In this document: positions 19,445 through 28,637 of the stretch, in pieces | How the letters are laid out: the number at the start of each line of letters is the position of its first letter | Position numbering within the stretch: position 1 is the stretch's first letter | Assembly: GCA_016720925.1 (NCBI GenBank) | Contig: JADKJR010000019.1 | Location: 80,974 to 144,973 of the forward strand | DNA: 64,000 bases | Source of the DNA: Betaproteobacteria bacterium | Lineage (GTDB): Bacteria; Pseudomonadota; Gammaproteobacteria; Burkholderiales; Usitatibacteraceae | Direction of reading: 5' to 3' | Position numbers and translations under genes: made by a program | The notes under the pieces: model-generated | The model's input: the letters and a program-made list of their open reading frames with translations, nothing else | Databases searched by the model: none | Told to the model about the DNA's origin: nothing

Positions 19445-21820
19445 ATGCATGTCCATCACGTCACCTTTCGAATCCTGTTGTTTTTTACCAGCCTGATCGC
19501 GCTAACCGGCGCGTTTACCGGCGCACTCGCCGATAGCGGGAACTCATCCCTGCAGGTCAAACCGACTTCCGTTTCAATGCGCGTCGGCGAAACGGCCACG
19601 ATTGCGGTCACAAGCTCCTCTGGCTCCATTTCGGCAACTTCCGGCGACAGTTCACTGTTGACCGTTTCCTATTCCCGCAATGTCGTCACCCTCAAGGCGT
19701 TGAAGGCCGGGTCGACCAGCGTCAAGATACGGCTGCGGTCAGATGGTCATACCACGAGCCGGAGCGTGCCGGTCACGATCAGCTCTGCCAACACGGCAAG
19801 CCTGACGGTTTCTCCGACATCGCTCAGTTTGACGGCCGGCAACACCGCAAGCATCGCGGTATCCAATGCCTCCGGAACGGTAACCGCCATGTCCTCCGCG
19901 CCCTCCATCGCAACCGTCACCTATGCAAATGGCGTGGCCAGTGTCGCGGGATTGAAGGCCGGTTCCGCCACCATAACCGTCACGGATAGCAGGACCAGCA
20001 AGACCGTCGCGGTAACCGTGGCAGCGGCATCAGTCTCGTTGTCCGTATCGCCTTCATTTGTTGCGGTCAGTGTCGGCAACACCGGCACCGCGACCGTCTC
20101 CAATGCCTCAGGTACGGTCACCGCGACGTCATCGGATCTTTCGGTCGCAACCGTGAGCATTTCCGGTAACACCGTCTCCATCAAGGGCATCAAGGTCGGC
20201 ACTGCCGCGATCACGGTCAAGGACAGCAAGACCTCCGCCTTGGTGCAGGTTTCCGTCGCAAGCGGACCGGTCCCGACGCTGGGTGGTTATGCGCTGCTGG
20301 CCTGGAACGATCTGGGCATGCACTGCGTGGATGGCAAGGATTACTCGGTGTTCTCGATCCTGCCACCGTACAACAACCTGCACGCACAACTGGTAAACAA
20401 GGTCACCGGCAAACAGGTGACCAGCGGAGTCACGTTGACATATGAAGCCATGGCGGATGACACGGTACCCAGTACCGATCCGCTGTTTGGTTCGATCAAC
20501 ACGACGAGCGTTACCAAGACCAATTTCTGGGGCTACGTGAAGGCGTTGTTCGGCGCCAGTCCAGCGCCCGATGTCGGACTGAACCTGAGCAAAGACCCGG
20601 GCAACCGTACGCCATCGCTGGCGCCCCAGCCAATGTCGTTCGCGTCAGCCACCGGCTGGTATCAGGCTGAAGGCATTCCCATTGTGCCGACGGATGACCA
20701 GGGCAAGAAAAATTTCTACCCCATGGTGAAGGTGGTGGCCAAGGATGCTTCGGGCAACGTGCTGGCAACGGCGAAAACCGTGCTGCCGGTCAGCGACGAA
20801 ATGACCTGCAAGGCTTGTCATGCGTCGAATACGTCAGCCGATGCGCGGCCAACCAATGGCTGGTTGAACGACATCGACCCGGAAAAGGACTGGAAGAAAA
20901 ACATCCTGCGGTTGCATGACGACCAAAAACTGGGCACGCCCGCCTACAAACTTGCGTTGGCGGCAGTCGGCTACAGCAGCACGGGACTTCACGCGACCGT
21001 GCAGGCAGGCCAGCCGGTATTGTGCGCGGCATGTCACTCGTCAAATGCGCTGTTGACGACCGGCCAGCCAAACGTTCGCGCGCTCACGCATGCCTTGCAC
21101 ACCAAACATGCCACGGTGAAAGATCCGTCCGGAAATATCCTGGGCGCGGTGACCAACCGCACATCCTGCTACATGTGTCACCCTGGTTCCGAAACCCAAT
21201 GCCTGCGCGGCGCAATGAGCAGTCAGAGCCAGAGCTGCCAGAACTGTCACGGCAATATGGCGGACGTCGGCAACACCGCGCGTACCGGCTGGCTGGAGCA
21301 GCCAAATTGCCAGGCCTGCCACCACGATGGTCAACGCGAAATCGTCGGTGTCACCGCCAATGGCAAACCCAAAGTCTGGGCCGACACACGGTTCGCAACC
21401 AATCCCAATACGCCGGCGACTGGCTTCAGCCTGTATCGATTCAGCAAGGGGCATCGCGGCTTGCAATGCGAAGCCTGTCACGGGGCAACCCACGCTGAAT
21501 ACCCGAGCACGCATGCGCAGGACAACGCACTCAGCATCGGCTTGCAGGGCCACGCCGGAACCGTCGCTGAATGCACCGCCTGCCATCAGACAATGCCGAC
21601 GACGGTCAGCGGCGGCCCGCATGGCATGCACACGACGGGCGATGCCTGGGTGAAATCCCATGAAAACGCCAGCAAGACCGGTTGCACGGCCTGTCACGGC
21701 GCGGACTATCGTGGCTCGCCGTTAAGTGAAATCAAGGTGGCGAAGACGATCAACAAAAAGAACTTCGCGGCCGGGCATCAAATGAGTTGCTACGACTGCC
21801 ATAACGGACCAAATCCGTAG
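19445..21820 (+). CDS. Exported nine-haem c-type cytochrome with N-terminal bacterial Ig-like repeats
   Basis: 791 residues, AAGGAG ribosome site at 19431-19436 and a signal peptide (FRILLFFTSLIALTGAFTGALA). Residues about 35-275 hold three to four Big2-like repeats of about 80 residues (LTVSPTSLSLTAGNTASIAV, LSVSPSFVAVSVGNTGTATV). A WNDLGMHCVDGKDYSVF domain follows. From about residue 454 there are nine CXXCH haem sites: CKACH, CAACH, CYMCH, CQNCH, CQACH, CEACH, CTACH, CTACH and CYDCH. It should be a periplasmic or surface electron carrier; the Ig-like part suggests surface display. No reductase or porin partner is adjacent. An FNR-like site lies upstream and a strong terminator downstream. 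Confidence 0.88.
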   Translation: MHVHHVTFRILLFFTSLIALTGAFTGALADSGNSSLQVKPTSVSMRVGETATIAVTSSSGSISATSGDSSLLTVSYSRNVVTLKALKAGSTSVKIRLRSDGHTTSRSVPVTISSANTASLTVSPTSLSLTAGNTASIAVSNASGTVTAMSSAPSIATVTYANGVASVAGLKAGSATITVTDSRTSKTVAVTVAAASVSLSVSPSFVAVSVGNTGTATVSNASGTVTATSSDLSVATVSISGNTVSIKGIKVGTAAITVKDSKTSALVQVSVASGPVPTLGGYALLAWNDLGMHCVDGKDYSVFSILPPYNNLHAQLVNKVTGKQVTSGVTLTYEAMADDTVPSTDPLFGSINTTSVTKTNFWGYVKALFGASPAPDVGLNLSKDPGNRTPSLAPQPMSFASATGWYQAEGIPIVPTDDQGKKNFYPMVKVVAKDASGNVLATAKTVLPVSDEMTCKACHASNTSADARPTNGWLNDIDPEKDWKKNILRLHDDQKLGTPAYKLALAAVGYSSTGLHATVQAGQPVLCAACHSSNALLTTGQPNVRALTHALHTKHATVKDPSGNILGAVTNRTSCYMCHPGSETQCLRGAMSSQSQSCQNCHGNMADVGNTARTGWLEQPNCQACHHDGQREIVGVTANGKPKVWADTRFATNPNTPATGFSLYRFSKGHRGLQCEACHGATHAEYPSTHAQDNALSIGLQGHAGTVAECTACHQTMPTTVSGGPHGMHTTGDAWVKSHENASKTGCTACHGADYRGSPLSEIKVAKTINKKNFAAGHQMSCYDCHNGPNP

Positions 21821-21846
21821 TAAGAGATCCCCAGCTCGTGGCACGC

Positions 21847-21879
21847 ATCCCGCCGACTTCGGTCGGCGGGATTTTTTTT
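21847..21879 (+). terminator. Rho-independent terminator of the cytochrome gene
   Basis: Stem ATCCCGCCGA / TCGGCGGGAT with a CTTCGG loop, followed by eight T. It begins 26 bases after the cytochrome stop. It reads well only on the + strand. Confidence 0.92.
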
Positions 21880-21901
21880 GTCTTGGTTTTGCGTGATAAA
21901 T

Positions 21902-23131
21902 CTATGGCGAAATGAACGTCGCGCGCCAGTGAAACGGTGTTGAGCCAGGCGTCGCATGAGGCGTAATCTCAACTGAAATAGTGTCTCCCGCGACGACCGT
22001 CACATTGTGTGTCTGGTTGAAATCAGAACATCGGCCCGCGACGTTGCCGCCGCCTGAGCCGATGACGGTACAGATCATCAATGTCTGCAGACCGTTTTTC
22101 AAAAGTCTCAAATCGTAACTCTGGCCAATACCTGGATTCCGGTCCGCAAACGCGTGAAAGTTCTTGATCGTTCCGCCGATTGGCAGCACGTAACTCGCGT
22201 CAGTCTCCACAATGCTGGATTCAGTAAAAAGCCCCATGTACGATACGCTTGCATTAGACGGTGTAACAGTCCCCGTGCCCCCACCGATGACCTGACCTTG
22301 TGGCCCAAACCGCGCACCGGTCGCACCGGTGGCGCCTGTTGGTCCGGCGGGCCCAGTCAATCCAATTGGGCCGTTTGGGCCGGGGACGGTGGACGCAGCG
22401 CCCGTCGCGCCGGTTGCACCCGTCAGGCCAGTGGGACCGGCGGGACCGGTAGCGCCCGTCAGACCCGTTGCCCCCGTAGGACCCGTCGCCCCTGTTGGAC
22501 CTATGGGGCCGGTTGCACCTGTCGCACCGGTCAGGCCTGTTGGTCCGGTCGGTCCCGGCACCGTAGAGGCCGCGCCGGTTGCCCCAGTCGCACCGGTCAA
22601 CCCGATCGGGCCGGTCGCGCCCGCGGGACCTTGCGGACCGGTTGGTCCGGCAGGACCTTGCGGCCCAGGCACCGTGCCAATCACCTGCGCGACCGGAATC
22701 GTCGCGGAAGTGATGGAACCCGTGATCTGCGACCCACTGATCGTGGCACCTGCAGACACGCCATCCGCGCTCACCGCGTGCAAGGCATACGGACTCGACG
22801 ACAACACGCTTCGCGGCGAAAGTGTCTCGGCCCCTGCGGAGATCTCAAGGAAATAGGGAACATTGAAGGCGAGGCTGCCGAGCGGCGCGGCACTCACCAG
22901 CGCGCCTGTCCCCAGCGCCACATTGAACAAACCATTGGTCACCGTCACGTTCTGCGATTCGGTCCAGAGCGGCGTGCCATCCGTGAGCGTGGCGAATAGC
23001 GAGAAAGTCATCGTCACGGCAGGCGGACTCGTCACGGGTGTACCCGTTGCGTTGGTCAGAAATCCCTGGTAATTGATGGTCTTGGGCACTTGAGCGTGGG
23101 CAGTTCCCCACGACAATGTCACCGCGAGCAA
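21902..23131 (-). CDS. Exported collagen-like (Gly-X-Y) surface protein
   Basis: About 409 residues from a TTG at 23131, but the true start is probably further up. The upstream in-frame residues ISTRAIVLLLAVTLSWGTAHA complete a signal peptide and there is no ATG, GTG or TTG there, so an ATT start or a lost start through a frameshift is possible. After the signal comes the xxIxYQG domain shared with the S74 protein (INYQGFLTNATGTP to SSPYALHAVSADG). About 120 residues of Gly-X-Y repeats follow (GATGPIGLTGATGATG), then a globular C-terminal domain of about 115 residues. Collagen-like stalks of this type form trimers on the cell surface. It is convergent with the cytochrome gene. Confidence 0.82.
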   Translation of the reverse strand: MLAVTLSWGTAHAQVPKTINYQGFLTNATGTPVTSPPAVTMTFSLFATLTDGTPLWTESQNVTVTNGLFNVALGTGALVSAAPLGSLAFNVPYFLEISAGAETLSPRSVLSSSPYALHAVSADGVSAGATISGSQITGSITSATIPVAQVIGTVPGPQGPAGPTGPQGPAGATGPIGLTGATGATGAASTVPGPTGPTGLTGATGATGPIGPTGATGPTGATGLTGATGPAGPTGLTGATGATGAASTVPGPNGPIGLTGPAGPTGATGATGARFGPQGQVIGGGTGTVTPSNASVSYMGLFTESSIVETDASYVLPIGGTIKNFHAFADRNPGIGQSYDLRLLKNGLQTLMICTVIGSGGGNVAGRCSDFNQTHNVTVVAGDTISVEITPHATPGSTPFHWRATFISP

Positions 23132-23364
23132 CAGAACAATCGCTCTCGTTGAAATTCCCTGTTCGTCGGTTTGGATTTGAGAATGTCCGGCCAGATCGCT
23201 GCCTGCCGGGCGACTTCAGTCCAGAAAGATGTACGAGAGCCCAAACCGGACGGATTCAACCCGGACCGTCAATATCACGTGGATCGGCGTGAAGAAGTCT
23301 CCGCAGAATTCGCCACGGATATCAGTGAGCCTGGGAATTTTTCCCGGACCCCGCGTGGGCTTGC

Positions 23365-24345
23365 CTATTTGCCGGCGTCTTCCACACCCGTCGCCCGCTG
23401 CCACGAATTTTCATTGCGAAAAACTTCGTAACGCACAGTCTGAGCAAATTCTTCCCGTGTAAGTATGCCGCTCGCCCCACGCTCAATTCCGGCGACGATC
23501 TTGTAGACCACCCTGTCCTTGCCCGGCGCGGCATCGACGGATTCTTCGACCACCTCGTATATCGCCCAGCGGTCGTTGTACTTGCCATTGCTATAAAAGT
23601 GTCCGCGTGCGATCAGGTCTGGAGAAAGCTGCGGTCCATGGTGATGAAGGCGCGCGAGGCGATAAATTCTCGACAGGTCTTCTTCCGTGACGTCGACATA
23701 GAGATTCATCGTCCGCAACGCGTATTCCAGATCCTCGTGGGAAATCTCCACGGGCGCCGCACGGGCGCTGCCAATCAACATGTTCGCGGACGTCGCGTCA
23801 CGCCGTCCAAGTTTGGCCGGATAACGGCGCCACGGAAAGAGATAATTGAACGCGATAGCGGCCGCCAGCAGGATGACTGTATTCAATAGTACCGGGGTCA
23901 GGACGTAATAATAGCCAAGCGTGTGTATTGCCGGACCACCAACCACGGCCGCGAGCGCGGTACCGCCGCCTGGCGGATGGATACACCGCAGATAGTGCAT
24001 GGCACCAATAGCCAATGCCACCGCCAGTGCACCTGGAATGAGCGTGCCGGGCAACCACATTGCGACCGTGACGCCAATGAGGGCTGAAACAGTGTGACCG
24101 CCGATCAACTGCCACGGCTGTGACAGGGGCCCGTGGGGCACGCTGAACACCAGCACCGTTGATGCCCCCATTGATGCAACAAGAAGCGCCGCGCCTTCCG
24201 TCCCGACGAAATAGGCGCTGATCACGATGATCATATAGACGCAAACAAATCCGCCCGCCACGGATACGAGCTTTTCCACATGGCTCGTGGTATTGCTCTC
24301 GAAACCGATGAAAGCCAGGAACTGGTTCTGTACGTAATTCAGCAT
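23365..24345 (-). CDS. HPP family integral membrane protein
   Basis: 326 residues from ATG 24345, preceded by GAGGAAG; a longer frame extends to 24402. Four or five membrane helices contain the family signature CIHPPGGGTALAAVVGG and the motif GASTVLVFSVPHGPLSQPW. The last 130 residues are a soluble tail (EISHEDLEYALRTMNLYVDV onward). HPP proteins are conserved bacterial membrane proteins; some have been tied to nitrite transport in chloroplasts, but the function here is not known. No operon partner is close. Confidence 0.87.
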   Translation of the reverse strand: MLNYVQNQFLAFIGFESNTTSHVEKLVSVAGGFVCVYMIIVISAYFVGTEGAALLVASMGASTVLVFSVPHGPLSQPWQLIGGHTVSALIGVTVAMWLPGTLIPGALAVALAIGAMHYLRCIHPPGGGTALAAVVGGPAIHTLGYYYVLTPVLLNTVILLAAAIAFNYLFPWRRYPAKLGRRDATSANMLIGSARAAPVEISHEDLEYALRTMNLYVDVTEEDLSRIYRLARLHHHGPQLSPDLIARGHFYSNGKYNDRWAIYEVVEESVDAAPGKDRVVYKIVAGIERGASGILTREEFAQTVRYEVFRNENSWQRATGVEDAGK

Positions 24346-24465
24346 GTCATTGTCTTCCTCATCACCACGAAAGGTGAAAGTCGAATTGTCTCTTGCGGGC
24401 AACGATCGTCAATTCGGTGGCGATCATGTTGCTATCCATTTGTATCCTCCCGAGGAAACGCCCGG

Positions 24466-24993
24466 TCAGGGCGCAAAGTTTGCGAGTGGCACGGCGGCCA
24501 CGGTGCGCCGCCAGCGCAGCAGGCCGATCGCGTACGCGGCAAAATAACCGAGCATCGTGCCGAGGATAACGAGCGTCAGCGGGCTGCGGCCGAAAGCCTG
24601 CATCGATTGCCCCATCTCCGGTCCCGACAACGCAGACAACGTATAAAAACGATAACCCACACGCGCGACCAGCAACAGCGAAAGCCCGATGCCGATATGC
24701 GCATTCGGCGTATAGAAAAAGCCTTCCCCGGATTTTTCAAACCGCGTGAGACGCAGGCCCCACACCGCGAGTCCAATTCCGGCTATCGTGCCCGCGACAA
24801 GCGCCGCAAGCCCCTGTGGTGCCTTCAGCGTTACGGACGCGAGCAAGGCCAACAGCAGCGGCAGAAAAATGGCCGCGAACCAGTGGCGCCAAAGGCGCGA
24901 TCGCTGCCTGCCGATCAGCCGGCGCATACGCGAATACAGGCGCCATATCACCAGCAACGCAACGGCAATCATGATGAGCGTGGATTGGGTCAT
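24466..24993 (-). CDS. CcdC-like (DUF1453) membrane protein
   Basis: 175 residues from ATG 24993, chosen because AAGGAAGG lies just upstream. The same frame stays open to 25293 but that part has no coding character. About four or five membrane helices are seen, with the positively charged first loop RLYSRMRRLIGRQRSRLWRH typical of the CcdC/DUF1453 group. Function is unknown; the name comes from a Bacillus gene next to ccdA. Confidence 0.72.
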   Translation of the reverse strand: MTQSTLIMIAVALLVIWRLYSRMRRLIGRQRSRLWRHWFAAIFLPLLLALLASVTLKAPQGLAALVAGTIAGIGLAVWGLRLTRFEKSGEGFFYTPNAHIGIGLSLLLVARVGYRFYTLSALSGPEMGQSMQAFGRSPLTLVILGTMLGYFAAYAIGLLRWRRTVAAVPLANFAP

Positions 24994-25314
24994 GCTTTTC
25001 CTTCCTTGTTGATCGCGGCGCCCCGAAGACGGCGCGCACAATGACGCACGCAACGTCGGCAAGATTAAGCAGTTGCCGCGGAATGCACAAGCGGCACGCG
25101 ATAAAGACACGTCTTCCCGGCGCGAGTCACCATGTGTTTTTGGATCACGCATGTTTTCACATGTAGTGAAACAGATGGTCGAGGATGGCTGACCATCGCA
25201 TTTGCCGCAAAATGTGATCGCGCAAGAACAGCCACCACCTTGCCCGCACGCCCGGCTTAAGGTAGCGTTGTGCAAGCGTGGCAATTTGTTCAAAACGACA
25301 ACCGGAGCGACAAA
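24994..25314. other. Divergent intergenic region
   Basis: About 320 bases between the CcdC-like gene and the SYLF lipoprotein gene, containing both promoters. A small inverted repeat TTTCAC-5-GTGAAA at 25155-25171 could be an operator. I see no R1 copy and no extra gene. Confidence 0.45.
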
Positions 25315-25884
25315 ATGCTTTTTTCACTGAAGACAAGATTGTTTGTCATGGCTGCCATGCTGATACTGGGCGGCTGTGCCACCACTTACGGAAATAACCC
25401 CGCCGAGAGGCGCCAGGTGGTGCAGAACATGAAGGCCGAGGTACTGGCGGAGCTTTATAAAGCGCATCCATCCGCAAAGGCCGAGATCGCCGCGGCGACC
25501 GGGTACGCGGCATTCAGCAACGCGAATGTCAATGTGATTTTCGCCAGCTTCAGCGGGGGCTACGGCGTCGTCACCGACAACAAGTCCGGCAAGAACACCT
25601 ACATGAAAATGGGTGAGGTCGGCGTCGGATTGGGCATGGGCGTCAAGGATTTCCGCGCGGTCTTTGTGTTCCACGACAAGTACAGCCTGGATCGATTCGT
25701 CAACAGCGGCTGGGCGTTCGGCGGCCATGCGGACGCCGCCGCCAAAGCCGGAGACAAAGGTGCTGCCGTCGGTGGCGAAGCGCTGATCGACGGCATCACC
25801 ATCTACCAGTTCACGCAAAGCGGCCTCGCGCTGCAGGTGACGGTGAAGGGAACGAAGTACTGGAAGGATGATGAGCTGAATTGA
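25315..25884 (+). CDS. SYLF/Ysc84-domain lipoprotein
   Basis: 189 residues from ATG 25315. The N-terminus is a lipoprotein signal with lipobox LILGGC|ATT. The remainder is the SYLF (DUF500/Ysc84) domain: ATGYAAFSNANVNVIFASFS, GYGVVTDNKSGKNTYMKM and GVGLGMGVKDFRAVFVF. The family binds lipids, and actin in yeast; in bacteria it is an exported protein of unclear envelope function. The gene stands alone and is followed by R1 copy 5. Confidence 0.87.
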   Translation: MLFSLKTRLFVMAAMLILGGCATTYGNNPAERRQVVQNMKAEVLAELYKAHPSAKAEIAAATGYAAFSNANVNVIFASFSGGYGVVTDNKSGKNTYMKMGEVGVGLGMGVKDFRAVFVFHDKYSLDRFVNSGWAFGGHADAAAKAGDKGAAVGGEALIDGITIYQFTQSGLALQVTVKGTKYWKDDELN

Positions 25885-25933
25885 CGTTGGCGGATGAGCA
25901 TGCGGGCGTGTTGAAGGCCGCAAATGAAATGAC

Positions 25934-25999
25934 AAACTCAAGCACTGGCGATGCTTCCCGTGGATTTTATCGCTGCGATGCCCGTGGATGCTGGGGTTT
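25934..25999 (+). repeat. R1 repeat copy 5
   Basis: 66 bp from AAACTCAAGCACTGGCGATG to GTGGATGCTGGGGTTT, downstream of the SYLF gene and 66 bp before the EamA stop. Outer ends extend as C-AAAC / GTTT-G. Confidence 0.85.
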
Positions 26000-26065
26000 G
26001 GCCAATTTTCCCTGGGATACGTGAACCTCGCTCCTCTTCTTGCGATCGATCGGCCACACAAGCCG

Positions 26066-26959
26066 CTAGCGCGTAAAAATCAGTGCCATCCCGACAATCA
26101 CAATCACCGCCCCACCCCACGCGCCTGCGGCCGGTCTTTGCCCGGTGCGCATCCAGATCAACGGCAGAATGATGACGGGCGACGTGGCGGATAGCGTGGA
26201 GACGATACCGACGTTGCCACCGGAAAGTGCAAACAGCAGCAAGGTCATGCCGATGGCGAGTGCGAGAAAACCACTGAGCGCGGTGACGGCGAAGACGCGG
26301 AGGGTCAGTGGGTTTTTTTGCCGGACGGCGGGAATGGGCAATTGCATCATGGCGGTAAGCGCCATGGCGGCAATGGCGACGCGCAGCATCGACGCCGCGA
26401 ATGGGTCGACACCCGACGCCATGACAGGACGCATGATGAGTGAGGCCACGGCCTGGCATGCAGCAGCGGTCAGGCCCAGGCCGACTCCAATCCACAGCGC
26501 GCCTTTCACTTCTTCCCATCGATGTGTTTGCGCCCGGCTGCTGCCGAAGTAGATTGCCATCGCGACACCCGCGAATGTGAGCGCGACACCGAGGATAGCT
26601 TGCGGGTCCAGCGCTTCGTCCAACACAATCCAGCCAAGGATCGCGGCCAGCGGCGCATTCATTGAGAACAAAATGCTGGAACGCCGCGGACCGATGCGGT
26701 TCAGCGATGCAAAGAGCAGCGTGTCGCCGGCAAAGATACCGATCAGCCCCGAGAGAAGAATCGGTGGAATATTCTGCGCATTCAATTGCTGCCAGTCGCC
26801 GGAAATCCCGACATAGGCGCCCAGCAGCAAGGCAACAAAAACTTGCCGAAGCCTGTTGAATGCGGGAGCGCCAAGATGGCCGGCGGGACCGGCGGAGATC
26901 AGCGCGGTCAGCGCCCAGCAGGTGGCGGCGCCGAGCGCGGCAAGTTCATAAGTCAGCAT
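26066..26959 (-). CDS. EamA/DMT family transporter
   Basis: 297 residues with ten predicted membrane helices in two homologous halves, the layout of the drug/metabolite transporter superfamily. Each half has the EamA-type pattern; LSGLIGIFAGDTLLFASLNRIGP and FLALAIGMTLLLFALSGGNVG are equivalent positions. These carriers export or import small metabolites, and the substrate cannot be read from sequence. It is a single gene, with a small unknown gene upstream on the same strand. Confidence 0.88.
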   Translation of the reverse strand: MLTYELAALGAATCWALTALISAGPAGHLGAPAFNRLRQVFVALLLGAYVGISGDWQQLNAQNIPPILLSGLIGIFAGDTLLFASLNRIGPRRSSILFSMNAPLAAILGWIVLDEALDPQAILGVALTFAGVAMAIYFGSSRAQTHRWEEVKGALWIGVGLGLTAAACQAVASLIMRPVMASGVDPFAASMLRVAIAAMALTAMMQLPIPAVRQKNPLTLRVFAVTALSGFLALAIGMTLLLFALSGGNVGIVSTLSATSPVIILPLIWMRTGQRPAAGAWGGAVIVIVGMALIFTR

Positions 26960-27021
26960 GAGCCTGGGAGAGTGAGATTCGGACTGTTGGTGGCGGGAAT
27001 TCGTTTGTGGCCGTACTCAGG

Positions 27022-27291
27022 TCATTCACGGCGCATCCCGAACTCCGCATACCTGGCTTTGAATTCCGCATGCCTGGACAAGACATCCTTTAGCTGGCTC
27101 ACGAAAGAAATTCGCCCATACAGGTTGGCCTGTTGAAGGCCATCCAGAACAAGATGCAGCTCTTCTTTCTCTGCTGCGGACAATTGCGAAGAGGCGACGA
27201 CTTCCTTGCGCAGGAGAACAATTGCTTGCGGCGAATCACGCTTCATTCCTGCAATATTCTGGACGCACTGAAAGACAGTTTCCCAATTCAT
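27022..27291 (-). CDS. Small hypothetical protein
   Basis: 89 residues from ATG 27291 (MNWETVFQCVQNIAGMKRDS); a longer version runs to 27348. It is helical and charged, rich in leucine and glutamate (AAEKEELHLVLDGLQQANL), with no signal peptide or membrane segment. I do not recognise it. It is 62 bases upstream of the EamA gene and on the same strand, so it could be co-transcribed. Confidence 0.5.
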   Translation of the reverse strand: MNWETVFQCVQNIAGMKRDSPQAIVLLRKEVVASSQLSAAEKEELHLVLDGLQQANLYGRISFVSQLKDVLSRHAEFKARYAEFGMRRE

Positions 27292-27512
27292 GACAATACC
27301 CGGAGAGTGTAAGTTAGGTACGGAACGGACACGACGTTCATATTGCATTCGCGTTTCATTTGCGCGCCTTTCCGCGCAACGTGACTGAATGGACGCGCAG
27401 ATAGCGGCGTTTCATGATTCGGTTCCTGACCTGAATCGTGCCGGGCCGCGCTTGCTTGCGGCAACGGTCGATATCGATATTGCTGCCCGGCCGAATGCCT
27501 TTCATGCTCCCG

Positions 27513-27890
27513 TTATTTTCCGATCGCCGCCGCGAGACCTTCAGGGTCGGCAACGCTCACCCAAAGCGTGGAGTGTTTCCAGAAGCCGATGACTTTGGGA
27601 ATCTTGTGCACGAACGCGATACTCAAACCCTTGCGATGGTTCGTGCCAAAAGTGATCCCATCATCGGTGAAACTGAGCCGCAATCCCACGGCCGTATACC
27701 AGCGGTGCGGGCCGGTGATGAGTGTGTGGTCGACGTTGTTGAGCGTGGTCTTCACCTTGAACCGCCCGAAGGTCGCGATGAGCTCGCCCTTGGGAGTAAT
27801 TTTCACGCCGTCTTTGTCGGTCACACCGAGCAGGAGGAACAGTGCGCTCCATCGCTTGTCGAGCCGGTACGGGAAAAATTTTGTGGTCAT
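27513..27890 (-). CDS. Conserved hypothetical protein (ends ADPEGLAAAIG)
   Basis: 125 residues from ATG 27890 (MTTKFFPYRLDKRWSALF); an upstream in-frame start lies at 27914. The pattern of TFGRFKVKTTLNNVDHTLITG, HRWYTAVGLRLSF and a C-terminal ADPEGLAAAIGK resembles a conserved unknown family I associate with actinobacteria, where many members have the same ends. No catalytic motif, signal or membrane helix is visible. Confidence 0.65.
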   Translation of the reverse strand: MTTKFFPYRLDKRWSALFLLLGVTDKDGVKITPKGELIATFGRFKVKTTLNNVDHTLITGPHRWYTAVGLRLSFTDDGITFGTNHRKGLSIAFVHKIPKVIGFWKHSTLWVSVADPEGLAAAIGK

Positions 27891-28637
27891 GATCCAGATT
27901 CTGCCTTCCTGCATGTTTTTCGGAATGGATGTGGATCTGGGTTGCCTTGCCAGAACAAATGGCGCTTTGCCGCTTTGTTCTTCGCCCTGAATCCTGCCGC
28001 GCCGTGATCAACGCACCAGCCGCAGTCCCATCTCGGTTGCCATAGTGCACGTTTACCGAAGTATTTGCGCGTTCAGCTCAAAAGATTGCGGGTCCCGCGT
28101 TGACCGGGGCCAGCGGGCATACATCAACCGCTGCATCAGCATGTGTCGCGCGTCGCAAGAGTCGTGCGGACTGAATTTGACCCCTATCCGGCCTGCGCCA
28201 AACAACCTCATAGCAACCAATGTCAAGCACTGGCGCGGCGATTGGGGACTTTTCTTGCTATAAGACCCGTGGATGCTAGTGTTTTTCGCTATTGTATTGG
28301 GGAATGGGAGGGGCGCCCATTGTTGCAGTGGAACACGTATAGCACTGGTTCTGGAAAAAACGTGGCCGGTCCCCTATTGCCCTTTTGGCGTTGGCAGGAG
28401 GGTGGTCGATAGATCGCGGTATTGACGACAGGGTCAAGAGTCTGTAGACACCATGTTCGGGTTCTCGGGGTCGGACGGTGCCGAAAGTACGGATCAACAT
28501 GCGGTGGGATCGCAGGCTGATTTCGTCGCAATGCGCGTGAAGTAATCGAATTCCAGAGGTTGCTTCGGTTGGTCGAAATTCTTTTCCGTTTCACGGATTG
28601 CCACCAAAGTGTATTAGTCGTCACAGGGGAGAGAACC
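27891..28637. other. Long intergenic region upstream of the RHS gene
   Basis: About 750 bases with no convincing gene on either strand. It holds R1 copy 6 at 28220-28285, and a lone AATTTGACCCC at about 28176-28186 that looks like one arm of the R3 palindrome. The RHS promoter and its GGGGAGAG ribosome site are at the right end. Confidence 0.5.
28220..28285 (+). repeat. R1 repeat copy 6
   Basis: From AATGTCAAGCACTGGCGCGG to GTGGATGCTAGTGTTTT, in the long region upstream of the RHS gene. The inner part differs from the consensus, the arms are kept. Confidence 0.75.

Noticed and set aside
22154..22999. Long plus-strand frames opposite the collagen-like gene
   Set aside because: They are mirror images of the Gly-X-Y repeat DNA (proline- and arginine-rich) and have no start signals.
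24994..25293. N-terminal extension of the CcdC-like protein
   Set aside because: The extra 100 residues are cysteine- and serine-rich without coding character, and a good ribosome site lies before the internal ATG.
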